From Dendrophyllia cribrosa (lineage: Eukaryota > Cnidaria > Anthozoa > Scleractinia > Dendrophylliidae), in contig JAJLRJ010000002.1 of assembly GCA_024195265.1 (NCBI GenBank), positions 436,888 to 500,887 on the forward strand: a DNA stretch of 64,000 nt, written 5' to 3'. The notes under the pieces are model-generated. The model was not told the origin of the DNA. It saw nothing but the letters and a program-made list of their open reading frames with translations, and searched no databases. Position 1 is the stretch's first letter, and each line of letters begins with the position of its first letter. Shown one piece after another: positions 35,308 through 54,376 of this stretch. The translations under genes were made by a program, and so were the position numbers.

Positions 35308-37382
35308 AGGAGATCAGAGTGTTACAAAGACCTGTGGTCAGAGTGCATCGTGTCTGTTCAAACCGTTCGGCAACAAAACAGTCAACATCCTTTTCATATC
35401 TTATATTATCGTTTTTTTTTTCTTATGCATAGTGAAGTCAACGTGTCAAATCCATTTAATGAGGCATTGGAAACTTGTAATAAAAGTCTAATAATAGCAC
35501 AATTACAATCAATCGAAGCTCCTTTTACAGACACTGAAGGGGCAGAGCCAAGTGTCCGCATTATAGAACTTTCTTTTCTGGACTCATACAGTCCAGAGGG
35601 AATGGCACGAACGGGACACACATGGGTCCCATGCAAGGTGCCATCCCTTCCCAATCCCACAACCCGCAAGGTTGACCACACCACCGTATTATAGAGGAAG
35701 ATGAACATTGGTCTGTTTGGCGGGGTCAAGACAGAGAGGTGCCCACGCGTTATTATGGAAGAGTCCGTTAGAATATGTTCGACCGTACAAAATAATAAAA
35801 TAACACGGTTTTCAGTGGAAGCCTTTCCCACAACTTTATTAGCAATGGCAATCGGATCGTTTTCTTTTTAAAAAAATAGACTACAATATTTTCCTGTTGT
35901 TTGGTCTGAAATGAGCCTCGTCTTTGACAAAAGCAATAGCGCTAAATATGTTCAATTAACTGACAATAATTAATACATCTCGAAATAACTTCAAATTAGA
36001 CTGTTGTTCTACACTAAAACGTGTAGCTTTGTTTGAGCGGCATTGTTGAATGACTTTAAAAGTAAACGTTTTTCCACATGCTGAGCTACAATCATGCAAC
36101 GTGTCTTAACCAATCAGCGCTAAGTGGTTGCTTTCAGCCAATCAGGTACGAAAGAGACTGTTCATACGCTTGGCACTTTTCAATTCTATTTTCTTGTAAC
36201 TTAGTTCTGATTGGTTTTATTGCATTTTTGCCGCCAATGTCGCTGGCTCTGTCTGGTTTGCGCTTTGCCATTCAACACTCGTTCTAAATACAGCTTTTTA
36301 AAGCTTTACTTGATATACCTAAAACCCACAGCAAAAAGACTTATTTGCCTGCCAGCTATGTACAGTTTTGATAGAATTTTAATAATCTTATATAAACGTC
36401 ATACAGTTTACCGCTGCAAGAAACCTAATTCAGGTATTCTTGCTTGTCCCAATTTCTTACAATCACAAAAATATGCGGCAGAAAACACTTCCTATTACAT
36501 ACATCGTTTGAGAAAAAATTTATAACTCGTAGTATAACTCCTATAGCTTCATTTATTTATCGTATGCAAAAATATTAAATTTCCAAGTCCACTTAAAACT
36601 AACTTGATAAAAAATGTAGATTGTATCTGTTTAGGGTGGATAGCTAAAAATGCAGTCTTTCGATGTAAATTAAATGAAGATATAATTCAGAAATATCACA
36701 AATCTCTCTCTCTTGGCCTTCAAATTTTGAAGTCTTAATGCAGATATAAAATAAGTTTGATTTTAAGAGATCGGAAAATACAAAGAAAATAAATTCAGTT
36801 GTCTTGTTACACTAAAAATGTCTCCCAAAACTGAACTTTTGTACAAAACTAATTACATTTTGTATTGTGTTCTATACTATTTTCTTGATGAAGTAGTGCC
36901 CCCTGTGATAATTATACAGAATATTTCATGGCCGAGATAAATACGACAACTGAGTTCTATTAACATCATGATACTAACAGTCCCACGTCCTGCCGGGCCA
37001 CCACGCAATACTTTACATTAATTTAGATAACATACAGGCATAAAAATAAATTATTGACTGCAAATTGTTATCTTTATGAGGATGGATCGAAGTTTTTAAC
37101 AATATTTTCTAAGGTAACGAGAAAATTAAGATAAAAAACTGAATAGACATCATTAGACGATGACGAAACTGTTTGAAGCAAAAAATCGAGAAAAAATCAT
37201 AGCTACTTGGCAGCTAATAATCAAACAAATACTCTTCATAGAAGGGGACATTTTCTGGCATAACGTGAGATATCAACCGTTTTGAAAATCATGTAAACAA
37301 AGCTATTCAAAATAATTTCTTTTTATCAATCACCTCACTTTAAAGGTACTGACCTTTACTGCAATTCAAGGGGGTATTTTTC
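35308..37382. other. Downstream region of ZCCHC24, probable 3' UTR
   Basis: No other gene is recognised. The AT-rich sequence next to the stop codon probably contains the 3' UTR. Several TTTATT (AATAAA on the minus strand) hexamers occur, for example near 36552, but none can be assigned as the poly(A) signal. Confidence 0.4.
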
Positions 37383-43067
<5,685 letters not shown>

Positions 43068-46000
43068 TTACGCAATAACGTTTGTGATGGATTGCAGTTC
43101 AAGTCTGCGATATAATTTTCCCAAGACTTTTATAGTGATCAACTGTTCCCCTGAGGCGGGCATTTCCGGTTTTATTCAGCCAATGAATTGAAGTGTTGTC
43201 TGATTGAAATGTCATCGGCACGCGTTTCGCTTTCAGACTGTGTATGGCAGGGCTATGTCGACTCAGCTGGGTTTTCAAACGCACAGGCTCAACTAACTTT
43301 ACCAACCGCAGAACCATAACAAAACACTCCGATAAAAACCCGAACGGAAATCCCGTTAACTTTGTTTTTAAAAGGTTCGCTGTTTACGCAGCCTAAACTC
43401 TTTTACGTTTGTATATATGTTTATGCATCCATTCTAATTTTTGCTGACCATGTTGTACATGGGACAGAGACGAGCCGTTAATTTAATTAAAATCTGATAA
43501 AAAAAACTTAACTGACCGTGCCCTTGGTCAGCTATTCAATGATATCGCGCATGAAATCCTTATTTCTACTTTGTTTTATTCGTTTTTCCTCGAACATATC
43601 AAATTATTTGATACCTACATATTAGAATACTCGACGTTTACAGCGTTGGTGTGTTTGTTAACGCGGATATCTACATCGTGCAAAAAATTCGATTTTTTTT
43701 TAACAGCAGGGGAGCCAATCGTTCATCCTCTAGGATTTTACTCGTTTCACGGTTTTTGCAGATCGTTGTATTAACAGCGTTGGATAAGATATAATAAAGG
43801 AAATCCCCGTGTAAAGCGCCCCTAGTAAAGATTTTCTTAGCTTAAATAGAGGAAATTATGTTTATGTCCTTAGCAGTCCTGCTGATAGAAAAATCGATTG
43901 CATGTTACATGATAGTAAATCAATTATCGGTTATTACTTCTCGAATTCACTGAGGCAAGCAGCCTTAAAAAAGTTTTGTTTGATCTTATTAGATTCGTCT
44001 GGCTAAACGTTTTCAGTTTCTCGACAAGAAGTATTGAACAGACCAAAACTAAAATACGTTCCTTTATTTCCCTCATGTGTGTTTTAAACTATTGTAATAT
44101 TGTTGTTCTCGTGTTTTAACAAGTTCTCTGTTATCACCACGTCGATGCATACAGAAACAAGACTTTAAAGTTGTTTTTATCAAAAGTAAGAAGAACTCAG
44201 ACTTGGCAAGGCAGCTCAAACTGTCAAAACATTGTATTTTTCTTCTACATTTTTGCTGGTTTGGTTTGTTGGCGAGCCTGATGTTTTTCATAACCAAACA
44301 AACCTCAATCCATCGATTGCACACAGGTTTCGCGGAAATTCGCTTTGCATGGGTCTTTTGATCTTTTGAAAATACCCCAGTATTTTTACTCATAACTGCG
44401 GCTTTCCCTAGCTAAACAAATCTGTTCCGTGATTAGCGAGAAAGACGCGCCAGCAAATCACGAACTGGAGTTGACGAGATGTAACTGCAGAACAGAAAAA
44501 CATTCTATTAGGGTCTTCGTCTTTGAAGCCGATAGTACAAGACAGAAAACAAACAGTCACAGATTTTAGACTGTATTACAGGATATACAAGCAACAGTGA
44601 TTTTTAGGTCCATTTTTACATCTACTGAAGTAAAAACAATCGGACATTCGGCATCAATTTGTCTTTCGAGTTTAAAAAGATGAATTTTTTGATTTCGCGT
44701 TAGTGATTGTTTTAATAAATCCTTTTTGGGGTAGGGATGTTCAAAAAGGTTATTTTTAGGCGGAGGTTCAGTGGCTTGACCCTTGTGCCAGCTCAAAATC
44801 AGTGTGAATTACGCGGCTCGGCCCGGAAATTCCCGGGAAATTTTAAACCTTGTGATTATTAAAGTACTTAAAGAAGCATTCATCGGCCTTGGTGGTGTAT
44901 TCGATTATTTTTACAGATTATCTGGGTCCAAAGCGCACATTTTTGTTGATGGCGAGACTAGAGTTTCCCTCGTTAAATAAGGTTTATTTCTTCATCAAAT
45001 TCGGAAAACATCTGAAAGCTATTAAAGCCATCTAACGTTAATCAGTCGTGAAATAAATTGTTATCTGCCATATAAACTATCAGCCGTGACTGAATTGAAA
45101 CGAAACAAAAAGGTGTTAATAATTATCTAGAAATCAAAAATAACGACGGAGGATGTCTGAGGTCAGTTTTCGCCGAAATATTTAGTTTAATTGACCTTGG
45201 CTCCGGGCCTTGGCTCTGAGTTTTCGAGGCAACACTCATCTTGGCGAGCAATGTTCCACGGTTTTTCGCATGCTTTGATAAAGTTTCGTTCACTATGATC
45301 ATCGCTGATCTACCTGTAGGTCATCGTTGATTAAGTTCTTTTTCTTTTTTAACTATGACGAGTTATTGGATTTCACGCCAGGCGGGAATTCTTCACGTGT
45401 CGATTTTGATTTCGGGCGTAACAATTCTCGTGAGTTTGTTATAAGCTTCCAACATACAACATCCGGAAAGCCATCAGAGCGCACGGCAAGCCAGCCAAGG
45501 CCAAGTACACTTCACACATGTTTATAGTTTCCTTTTATAAACTGCCAAATAACGTGACACAAGGATAGTAATTACATGTATTTGAAGATTTTCTGTTGGA
45601 AAGAAATGACTCACGGTGATTCATTAGTGAAATGATAACGATGAGCCTGTCACCCCGATGGTCTCCTGGCAGCATACAGGATTTGTGTAAAGACTTAGAA
45701 CCTTAAGTTTTGGAAATAAATAAGGAGAAAAATTGTCTCATAACAGAACAGCTTTTGTTTCAGTAATTGTTTACCCTGAGGGTACTGTGCCGGGGTACTG
45801 TGTTGGGTGTGTAATTCTCAGTTCTCTCTTCTGGTTTTTCTCTTTTTTCGTGGAAGATTTTAACCTGATCAGTGTTTTCCTCAGACGTATTCATGACCTG
45901 CCTTATCTTAAAGTGCTATGAAATAGCTTGAATAGCTCATAAAATTTTTACAGTTGTGGATAAAAAGGTGAAGTGGCTCTTAACCCTGACCTCAACTGCT

Positions 46001-47160
46001 TGCTTTTCAATTTAAAGACACAAGTCCATTTCAATCGGGGAATAGGAGTTATTTTTGCCGAGGGCGAAGGAGAATGGATAAAAAAAAGGAAAACAGTAAT
46101 AAACTAACCATATAACGAGTTTTCTCTACTTTAAATGTAATAAACAATAGAACTTTTACTGTGATTAAATGGAATCTTCTCACGAATGATGATGGTTAAG
46201 TTTCATTCTGAGACATGACGTCCAGTGCGGGACGCAACAGCTATGAGCTCTAGACGCAAAAGGACATAATTAGTTAGTCTGTAAAAAATGGATTTTCTGC
46301 CCCGGCGTTAATCTCGTACATGAGAATAACTTTGCTACTCGCACGCGTGAACGTCCCCAGCGGCTGAGAGCGGTAAGAAAGGCTGCGTGACGGGGAGTAA
46401 AAAACTTTGTGTTCCCTGAGACAAAAGTTGTTTTTCCTTCTTTTTGTGGTAGAGAACAAAATAACAAAACGCGGACACTTCCATAATGCGAGCGCTTCAA
46501 GTGTTCTGAACATGCGCATTATTATGCCGCGTGCACTGTTGTTATCACTGAAGTATATGTCGCTCGCAAAAGCCAATTGCTTTCTGGAAGCTCAAAAGCT
46601 GACTCTTCGAGCACCAGCCCATTTTTAGCGTGAACCGTTTACTCTGACTAAGGGCAAGCGCTTTTACGGTGGCCAATTCACCTTATCTACTCAGCTGAGA
46701 AAACCAAATTGTAGGAAAACTATGAACTGCAAGGGGTACATACACTAACCTCCATGGTATAGCCGCACGCATGGGCACAGCCATGCATATCAACCGGGTA
46801 GCGACAGTCAGCTGTTTTATTCTTGTTAGCACTCATCAGCGCATGGCATAGCCGTCGGGCAGAGAAAGAACTCCAGAAACCTATGTTATTTGTCCTTTAT
46901 TACTGAGGCGCCCGGGGGAATCCCGGAACCCCTATATTAAAAGGTACTGAGGAGCCCGGGGGGACGTACTCCCGCAACCCCTATATTAAAAGGCACCAGA
47001 AACACAATTTGTGGACTGGACGTGGGTCACATTCATTTTTAACAGTAAGAGGAACCAATTGTTTCTGAAAGGTTGTTCCTGTAGCATATTTTTCTAATTT
47101 AGCACCCTTAAAGGTATTGGAATATCTCTGGGCAGTGGTCATTTTCGGCTCAAACACCTC
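43068..47160. other. Upstream intergenic region
   Basis: About 4 kb without recognisable genes. The ZCCHC24 promoter should lie in its lower part. A duplicated phrase (AACCCCTATATTAAAAGG) occurs twice near 46928 and 46977. The 106-codon minus ORF at 44073-44393 has no motif. Confidence 0.4.
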
Positions 47161-47590
47161 ATCATCATCATCATCATAGCTTTATTTAAAAAAACGGTAT
47201 CCCATCATTAGTTACAAAATGCTCTTCCAGAGAGCCGTGTATACTAAATATTCTCTATAAAGACCTAAAAATGTTAAAAATTTCTAATTAAAATTACAAT
47301 ACTAATGAATTTTTCTATGTTTACCTAAGATTAAAACTACTATAAGGCGGCTTTAAAGGATGCGATAGATGGCTCAGCTTTGATTTCATTTGATAGGCCA
47401 TTCCAAAGAACAGTGCCCCGATAGTTAAAGCTACACTTTCCCGCTTCCTTTCGGGGTCTATGAACAAACAAATTGTTCAAGTTGTTTCTCAGTTTATAAG
47501 AATGAACATTCGTTATTGGTCGAAAAAGATTTTTTAGGCCCTTAGAAGAAAGATTATTTTTAGCTTTATAGACACTAACCGCTAATTGCT
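47161..47590 (-). pseudogene. Non-LTR retrotransposon 3' fragment, (ATG)n-tailed
   Basis: Read on the minus strand: LFRPITNVHSYKLRNNLNNL, then CSFNYRGTVLWNGLSNEIKA and IASFKAAL followed by a stop, the typical C-terminus of CR1/L2-like RT proteins. The element ends in an ATG repeat (CATCATCAT at 47161 on the plus strand). Only the last part of the ORF remains. Confidence 0.75.
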
Positions 47591-47607
47591 TTGAGCGCCT
47601 ACGCTCA

Positions 47608-47945
47608 CCTTTAGTAGTATAACACCCTTAGTAGTATAACACCCTTAGTAGTATAACACCCTCAGTAGTACCAAACACCCTTAGTAGTATAACACCCTTA
47701 GTAGTATCAAACACCCTTAGTAGTATAACACCCTTAGTAGTATAACACCCTTAGTAGTATCAAACACCCTTAGTAGTATCAAACACCCTTAGTAGTATAA
47801 CACCCTTAGTAGTATAACACCCTTAGTAGTACAACACCCTTAGTAGTATCAAACACCCTTAGTAGTATAACACCCTTAGTAGTATAACACCCTTAGTAGT
47901 ATCAAACACCCTTAGTAGTATAACACCCTTAGTAGTATAACACCC
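47608..47945. repeat. 17/19-bp minisatellite
   Basis: About 19 units of CCCTTAGTAGTATAACA alternate irregularly with a 19-bp form in which TATCAAACA replaces TATAACA. Unit identity is high, so the array is young or homogenised. Confidence 0.95.
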
Positions 47946-50360
47946 ATCACCTCAGTAACTTTTATATTGGAATCCCCTGGTACCTCCCCACATAATCCAT
48001 GGCTGGCCCCCTTTTTGCGATCTTCTTTATCAAAATCATTAATTTTTGCCGCCATATCCGATCCGTGAAAAATTCTGGAGTCTTGGACCAATTGTAGGTA
48101 CTTCATAGCACACAGAATGAACGATTGGTTACGATTCACAATGTTAAACCGTTGAGAATTGCTGGATCTGAGCTTCCAGACCTGTTCCAGACCTAAATTA
48201 GTACTAACACTTAACGTAAAACAACTAAACGGTACTGTGATCCTTACGGCACATAAAAACGAAACAGAAAAATAAATCAAATAAAAAAGGAAACAAAATA
48301 TAACAGCGCCTAATATTAGCTTTGCAAAACAAAGTCTCTTCGGGGGCTTAAACTAGAAATGATTACAACTGTAAGACGCGTCATTTATTCCAAGTCGTGC
48401 TAACGTTTTTGCTTTATCTTATGAGGTGTGCTTCGTGCTTCACATACAGAATCTCTGTTGTTCTAGCGGTATAAGTTCACTCACACTAAAGGTACAACCC
48501 AACAACAAGGAAACCTTCCAGATAACGCTATCCTCGTCCCCTTGATGTTTCTTCGCTTCATATAGCCGGCATAGCAGGCACCAATTCAATTTATTCATAG
48601 GACGCAAATTTGCCCCACGCGAGCGTCCTCTATATTTTGCCCTGTAACTAAACGGATGCCTGCCACAAAGAAAGGTATCGCCGAGCAGCATGGCCTGCCG
48701 CTATTTTCTCAATAGCTGCCAAAATAAACTGGCTCATGCAGAAGGACGTTGTGATCTCATCTAGATTAATCTTGGCATGAACAACTTCATTTTCAATTAT
48801 GAACACTGCTTACAGTTTCGCATACAGCTAGTACACGAATGGCACCTTCCGGAGAATCTATTCATGGCTAAATCGGTGAGCAACACTTAACTAATAGCCC
48901 ATTTCCGAGTTGTTTTCAAAGCGAGGCCAAGTGCAAAACCATTCATATGAAAATGAGTTTTCTTTCACATGCAAATAAAACTTATATCCATATGAACGGT
49001 TTTGCACTTGGCCTCGGTTTGAAAAGGAGGCTAAGAGCAACTCGGAAATGGGCTATTACAATCTTGACTGACCGTAGTGCCGTAGTGGGCCCTTTTATAC
49101 CTCATACCCCCCCCCCCCAACCCCCCAACGGAGTGAGGGACGAACAGAGTCACTAATCCCCCCCACCCTAAAAAAAAAAATTCTCCCTCACGTATAAAAT
49201 AAGCCGACTAAAAGCCGTTACGATAGATATATATAATCCCGGGGCAGGATCCAAGATCCGACTTCCTCATGCCAAGTTGACAGAGGACCTCACCAGGAGA
49301 AATACGTTTAACTTTCATCTGACATAATTTAACCCTCTTGCCGTGGTTCTGATGAACCATCTAAGAATCAGGCCATCTCTTCGGTAAATTGGCTATTTTA
49401 GACATGAAATTGGGAGAACAACGAAACTTATAGCGATTGGAAAAGTTTTCTATAGTGATATTTAAATTTTGAACAGTATACGGAAATACACTTAGTCTAA
49501 ATTTCTCTCTCTATTCTAAGTCTTATAAATATCCGAGATCCTCTAATTATCACATTAGACTAGGATCCGTTTTTTGACTGTAAACTAAACAGTATAAAAA
49601 CGGTAGATAGCATGACAAAGCCCCATCAAAGGGTTAAGGTTCAATTAATGTAACCCGAACTAATAAAATAAACGTGACAAAAAATGGTAAATAAAATGGT
49701 ATTGGTTTAGCATGGGTTATAATTAGCAGCTTGAATTCCTGCTATCAGAACACGGCAATGATTTGCTTTGCATTTTTCGGCAACTCTCCAAACCATCTCT
49801 CTATCTTACGTGTCCCAACCCGTGAAACATTAATACGCATTGACATACATGAAAACAAGGATGTTAATTAATTAGAAAGGAAAAGTCTGCATTTCCGATC
49901 ACTTATAACCGGCTTTAAACACGCACCGTTTACGAGCTGAAGATTCAGTAGGACACATTTCGAAGATCCCTTCACGTCCCTGGAGTTGGCAAAGCACTTA
50001 GCCTTCTTATTGGCTTATTTTTACTGAACGGATGTTGTTCTACATATATCATTGGTCTTCGTTGTAGAGCACACGTACAGACACACTTAAGTTAATCACA
50101 GAGTTAATTAACACAACAGGGGCCCATAAAATTGTTATTTACAGAACGGTACTTATAGTATACCTATTTATTTACATGGATTTCTCATTAGGGACTGGAA
50201 ACTCTGTTGACAAGTATACTGAGAAGGCATAGAATGCATTAAAAAATTGAGGTCAGGATTTGGACTTAACTTTTGTGATCGCTTCTGTCAGCCAGAAAAA
50301 CAACAATTTATTTGAGCCTCTTTGCTGCAGCGACCAATATCAAATCCACAATTTTCCAAA
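47946..50360. other. No gene recognised
   Basis: Minus ORFs 47912-48280 and 48440-48691 have no motif I recognise. A C-rich tract at about 49109-49170 and the foldback at 48892-49058 are the only structures. Confidence 0.4.
48892..49058. repeat. 167-bp foldback MITE with TA borders
   Basis: Arms starting TAATAGCCCATTTCCGAGTT meet their complement ending AACTCGGAAATGGGCTATTA. An inner pair of arms contains AGGCCAAGTGCAAAACC.TTCATATG. The outer TA at each end may be the duplicated target of a Tc1-like element. Confidence 0.85.
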
Positions 50361-51042
50361 TAATCAAAACTATAACAAAATTCTCGAATCTGATTGGTTA
50401 TCAGCAGGCCCGATTAGAGCATTAATAGGACAGTTTACGCGTCATGCTTGTAATTGGACGATGTAATTGGACAGTACGCGTCATTTGTGCGCGCTATCCT
50501 TTTTCCGTGCGTGCATCTCGGTCAAAAACACACTCAGTTGTTATGTTTTCAATCACCAAAACGTGTAACCATTTAACGTTTTATCCTCAAATTTTGTTAT
50601 AGTTATGTTTAATTGAAAATACAAAACTGAATGCAAGGCTGGCACTACGGCAAAGGGCAGATTTATTAATGGCCAATATTTCGACTTATAGTATTAGTCT
50701 TCCTCAGGGCCAGGGCTGTACTGAAAGAAAATATTGTAACGGCTCCTAAAATTTGAAAATTACATGGTTATAAATGATTGGCTAATACATGACATGTAGA
50801 CAGCGCACTTGTAAACATAAGATAAAAATAATATATGACATATATAGTGTATGATACAAAATGAGTTCAGCGTTCAGCGTTTTTTTTTTTTATTTTTATG
50901 TTTAATTGGTAACAGGACTTCGTGTCGTCCAATTCTGTCTGTAATCATACTCGTGATTAAACAAATCGGACTCCCGCGATTTTGTTAATCACTCGTATGA
51001 TTACAGACCGAATTGGACTCCACTCAGTCCTATTACCATTAT
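50361..51042. repeat. Repeat R, copy 1 (interrupted)
   Basis: The roughly 400-bp unit begins TAATCAAAACTATAACAAAA and contains an internal inverted repeat (GGTAACAGGACT / AGTCCTATTACC). It is followed directly by copy 2. A 280-bp insertion (50616-50895) interrupts it. Confidence 0.8.
50616..50895 (-). mobile_element. Short retroposon, 13-bp target duplication
   Basis: The insert is flanked by TTATGTTTAATTG at 50603-50615 and 50896-50908. The other copy of the repeat (63460 onwards) shows the uninterrupted site. It ends in a T-rich run at its right edge. The phrase AATATTTCGACTTATAGTAT then TCTTCCTCAGGGC resembles the 3' UTRs of Penelope-like elements. No ORF is present. Confidence 0.75.
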
Positions 51043-51138
51043 TAATCAAAACTATAACAAAATTCTCGAATCTGATTGGTTATCAGTTTACGCGTCATGC
51101 TTGTCATTGGACGATGTAATTAGACAGTACGCGTCATT

Positions 51139-51169
<31 letters not shown>

Positions 51170-51568
51170 GTATTACAATGTGGAAACCCCAATGGATAAT
51201 AATAATAATAATAATAATATAACTTTATTTATCGAGGGTGGAGTACATTAATTACTGGTCACCCAGTAGTTTTCATAATGGCCCTCCTACAATAAAACTA
51301 ATATACCGTAATAATTAATTAATTAATTCACTAAATAATCTACTAACATGGATTAGTTAACTACATATGAAATTAATAAGTTTTACAAATCTTAAAATGA
51401 TCCATAGAGGAATTCCTACTGAGATAAAGATTAAATAAGTAATTTTTAAAATTGGTGTGGGAGATCGACCCATATTGTGACCAAGAGCATTCCACAAACG
51501 ACAGGCGCTTGAGTGAAACGTTCTAAGGCCAGAGTTCCTATTACAAGCTGGTGTCGTTATGTTATTAT

Positions 51569-51796
51569 GGAGCTTTAGATTTGAGTACGAGTACGAGATT
51601 GAGTACGAGTATGACTTTTGAATTTAAAGCTAGTCACATCCCCAGAGCTGTCGGTCCTTCTTGTTGCTGACCAGAAGATTAGAAGACTCTAGGTATAAAA
51701 TTGGGCTGATAAATGATTATCTAGGGCACGCGAACTAGGTTTTAAAAGTCGTAGTCGTACTCAATCTCGTACTCGTAGTCCGATCTAAAGTTCCCT
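51569..51796. mobile_element. Foldback MITE inside the non-LTR element
   Basis: The arms read CTTTAGATTTGAGTACGAGT on the left, and the complement of the right arm reads CTTTAGATCGGACTACGAGT. GTACGAG motifs repeat within. The flanks TTATTATGG and CTATTATTGG suggest an imperfect 8-9-bp duplication. The insertion splits the RT ORF just after SASNN. Confidence 0.7.
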
Positions 51797-52481
51797 ATTA
51801 TTGGAAGCAGATCTTGTATTGTGATCATGAGTATAACTTATATGTTCAATGTATTTATTACATGTAAAATATGACGGGCAGTGTCCTTGATTTATTTTAT
51901 GTAGCATATGGAGCTTCCTAATACGTATAATGTCATCTATAGGTAGCCAATTTAATTTATTAAAAAGCTTGACTGAGTTTTCATAAGTATCAGCGTCTAG
52001 AATCAACCTAGCACATCGTTTCTGTAGTCTTAGAACTCTTTGGAGGTTTCCAACGGTGCAGTTACCCCAGACTGTACAACAGTACTCTATTATGAGTAGC
52101 ACTTTTTGTCGCGGGTCGCGAGTCGCGACTGAAAGTCGTGGGTGCGGGTGCGGGTGATAAGTGCGGGTGCGGGTAACAGGCGCGGGTGCGGGTGCGGGTG
52201 CGGGTAAAAGTCGCGGGTAACAAATTATCAAAAAATTAAAATAAAATACCAAAAATTAAAAAGAGAAAATTACTAAGAACTTGCTTCTCCCAAAGCGGAG
52301 TTTCGAATTTTATCGTCCACTAATCATACTAGAAATTTTGCAGTGGCATAGCCACAATTAGTGACTCTTCACTATTGTTAACAGATCGAATTACAATGTA
52401 AAAAATTTGTTTTTGTTTCTTTTTGTGTGCGTGGAGAGAGGAAAATCGGAAAACCCGGCGAAGCCTTTGCACAGCGGTATA

Positions 52482-53521
52482 CAGGGTGTTTCAAAAGTTC
52501 GTTCCGATTTGTTTTTTTCTTTTATCGTTTCATTATTTATTTAAACTACCTCTTTAAAAATTAGGTATATTATTTTTTGCTTATTTTTATTCGATCATTA
52601 AAATTATTAGTAACCAGAATGCCTGCCTTTATTTTAATGACATTTTCTAAGCACCTAGGCATAGAATGTGCGAGTTCCTTTAGCGTGTCAAGAGTCACAT
52701 TTTCCTATGCAAAGCGTAGTCGCCTTTTTAGCTCTTTCATCGTTTTGGGGGCTGGATCTTTGTACGTTCGGTTGTCTGGTCAATGATACTTCAGATGTTC
52801 TTAATGGGATTTAGATCAGGAGAGTTCGCTGGCCAGCTATCCTTGGCTATAAATTTGGCAAATTCTTTTGACACCATGTCTGAGTTGCCTTTGAAGTGTG
52901 AGCCAGTGCTCCATCCTGAACAAATGTCATCTCTTTCTTTGAGCTATCTCCACACCGTTATGCTCGAAACGTCGATAGTTTTCTCATGAAGATTCTTGGC
53001 AATCTTCCTTGTTGAATTGTTCCGTTTGTACTTCGCTTTCTCGATTGATTTTCGAGCACAATTGGTCAAAACAGACGGTCGTCCGCTTCTTGGTTTGTCG
53101 TCGAATCACTCCTTTTCGACCACTTGTTCATCCAACGTTCCGTCTTGTAAAAAAATTAAGCAATTTCTTTGACTGAATGACCAGATGATCGTAATATGGC
53201 TGCTTGAGCTCTAGCATAAACAATGTCTGACTTCATTTTCGTGACAGAGAAAACAGAAAGTTCAGGAAAAAAATCAGAGAACAACAACAAATTCGGGAAA
53301 GGAACAACATACACAAGGGCGCGAAAAAATGGCGGGAAAACCCGCGTGTGCACATTTAGCGCGAAAATCGAAACAAAGGCATCTAGTAGACAATTAAAAT
53401 TGCTATTGCCAGCTATTTTATTAAATTCTCTACCTCAATTTATTGGAAAAGTTCTAACAAACAATTGATTTGTTTAAAAAATTAACAACTTTAAATCGGA
53501 ACGAACTTTTGAAACACCCTG
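52482..53521 (-). mobile_element. Mariner/Tc1-like element in the left MULE arm
   Basis: TIRs of 29 bp (CAGGGTGTTTCAAAAGTTCG) are perfect at both ends with TA on both sides (52480-52481, 53522-53523). The minus strand holds transposase pieces: an HTH-like start (ARAQAAILRSSGHSVKEIA, about 53220-53160) and SWPANSPDLNPI (about 52830), the conserved catalytic-Asp block. Stops and frame changes, and a total length of 1,040 bp against the usual 1.3 kb or so, show a defective, internally deleted copy. Confidence 0.9.
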
Positions 53522-54376
53522 TATATATATTTTTACCGTTTCGTCATGTTCAATCGTAAGCCGTCGGTAACAAAAGAATAACCGCCAAAATCGGACAAAA
53601 TAATTTATAAACAAAAGCAATAATTATCAATTTAAAGTGAAAATTCCTGATAACGTCCAGGCATTTATGCTGAGCCGATTTCAAGGAATCTTGAAAGGAA
53701 ATACGAGGCTTATTAATATGTACCGTTCAAATTAATAAAGACCTTACGAATTTCAAACCACGACGGCGACACAACCGCAAACGTCACTAAAAAATCAATC
53801 CGCAGTTATAAAACTACTTCGCGGTTATATAAATCGACAAGTTCAATTTGTATAATGTAGCCGAACTACCCGCGTGTTGAATTTGTAGAGAAGGCTTCTT
53901 TAAAGTTCAGATAGAGTTTCAACGAAAATTCACAGTCACGTGTTCGCGTTCTCTTAAAACTTTGAATTTGGTAATTTCACGTAGTTGTTTTGCAAAGTCT
54001 TCAACCTGATACTTCAACCACCAGATGTGTCGCATGGGTGATTTGGAACCATTAGTTAACAACATCCTCATAACTAGGCCCTGGCTTAGGCGAACTGTCG
54101 GGCTCCATGACAAAAAAGGATCGAACGAAATGGAACCAGAAAATGTTCTTCGTACTGTTTAATACTCCGTGAAATTCAAAACTATAAATTAAAGTTTAGC
54201 ACACGTGCACGCATACTGTTACCATGGCATCCTCCTTCTCTTTTTACCCCGGCGCTGATCAAGCCAGTACCGTGTGAAAAACTCGACGGGCCAAGGATAA
54301 CAAATTCCTTCGTGCGACCGCGCCGACATTGACACGAAAGACCAATGTTCACTATCAAATCATAACTTCTTTTTAA

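Noticed and set aside
47912..48280. 122-codon minus ORF next to the minisatellite
   Set aside because: Its end lies within the repeat array and the rest shows no recognisable domain. Not enough to call a gene.
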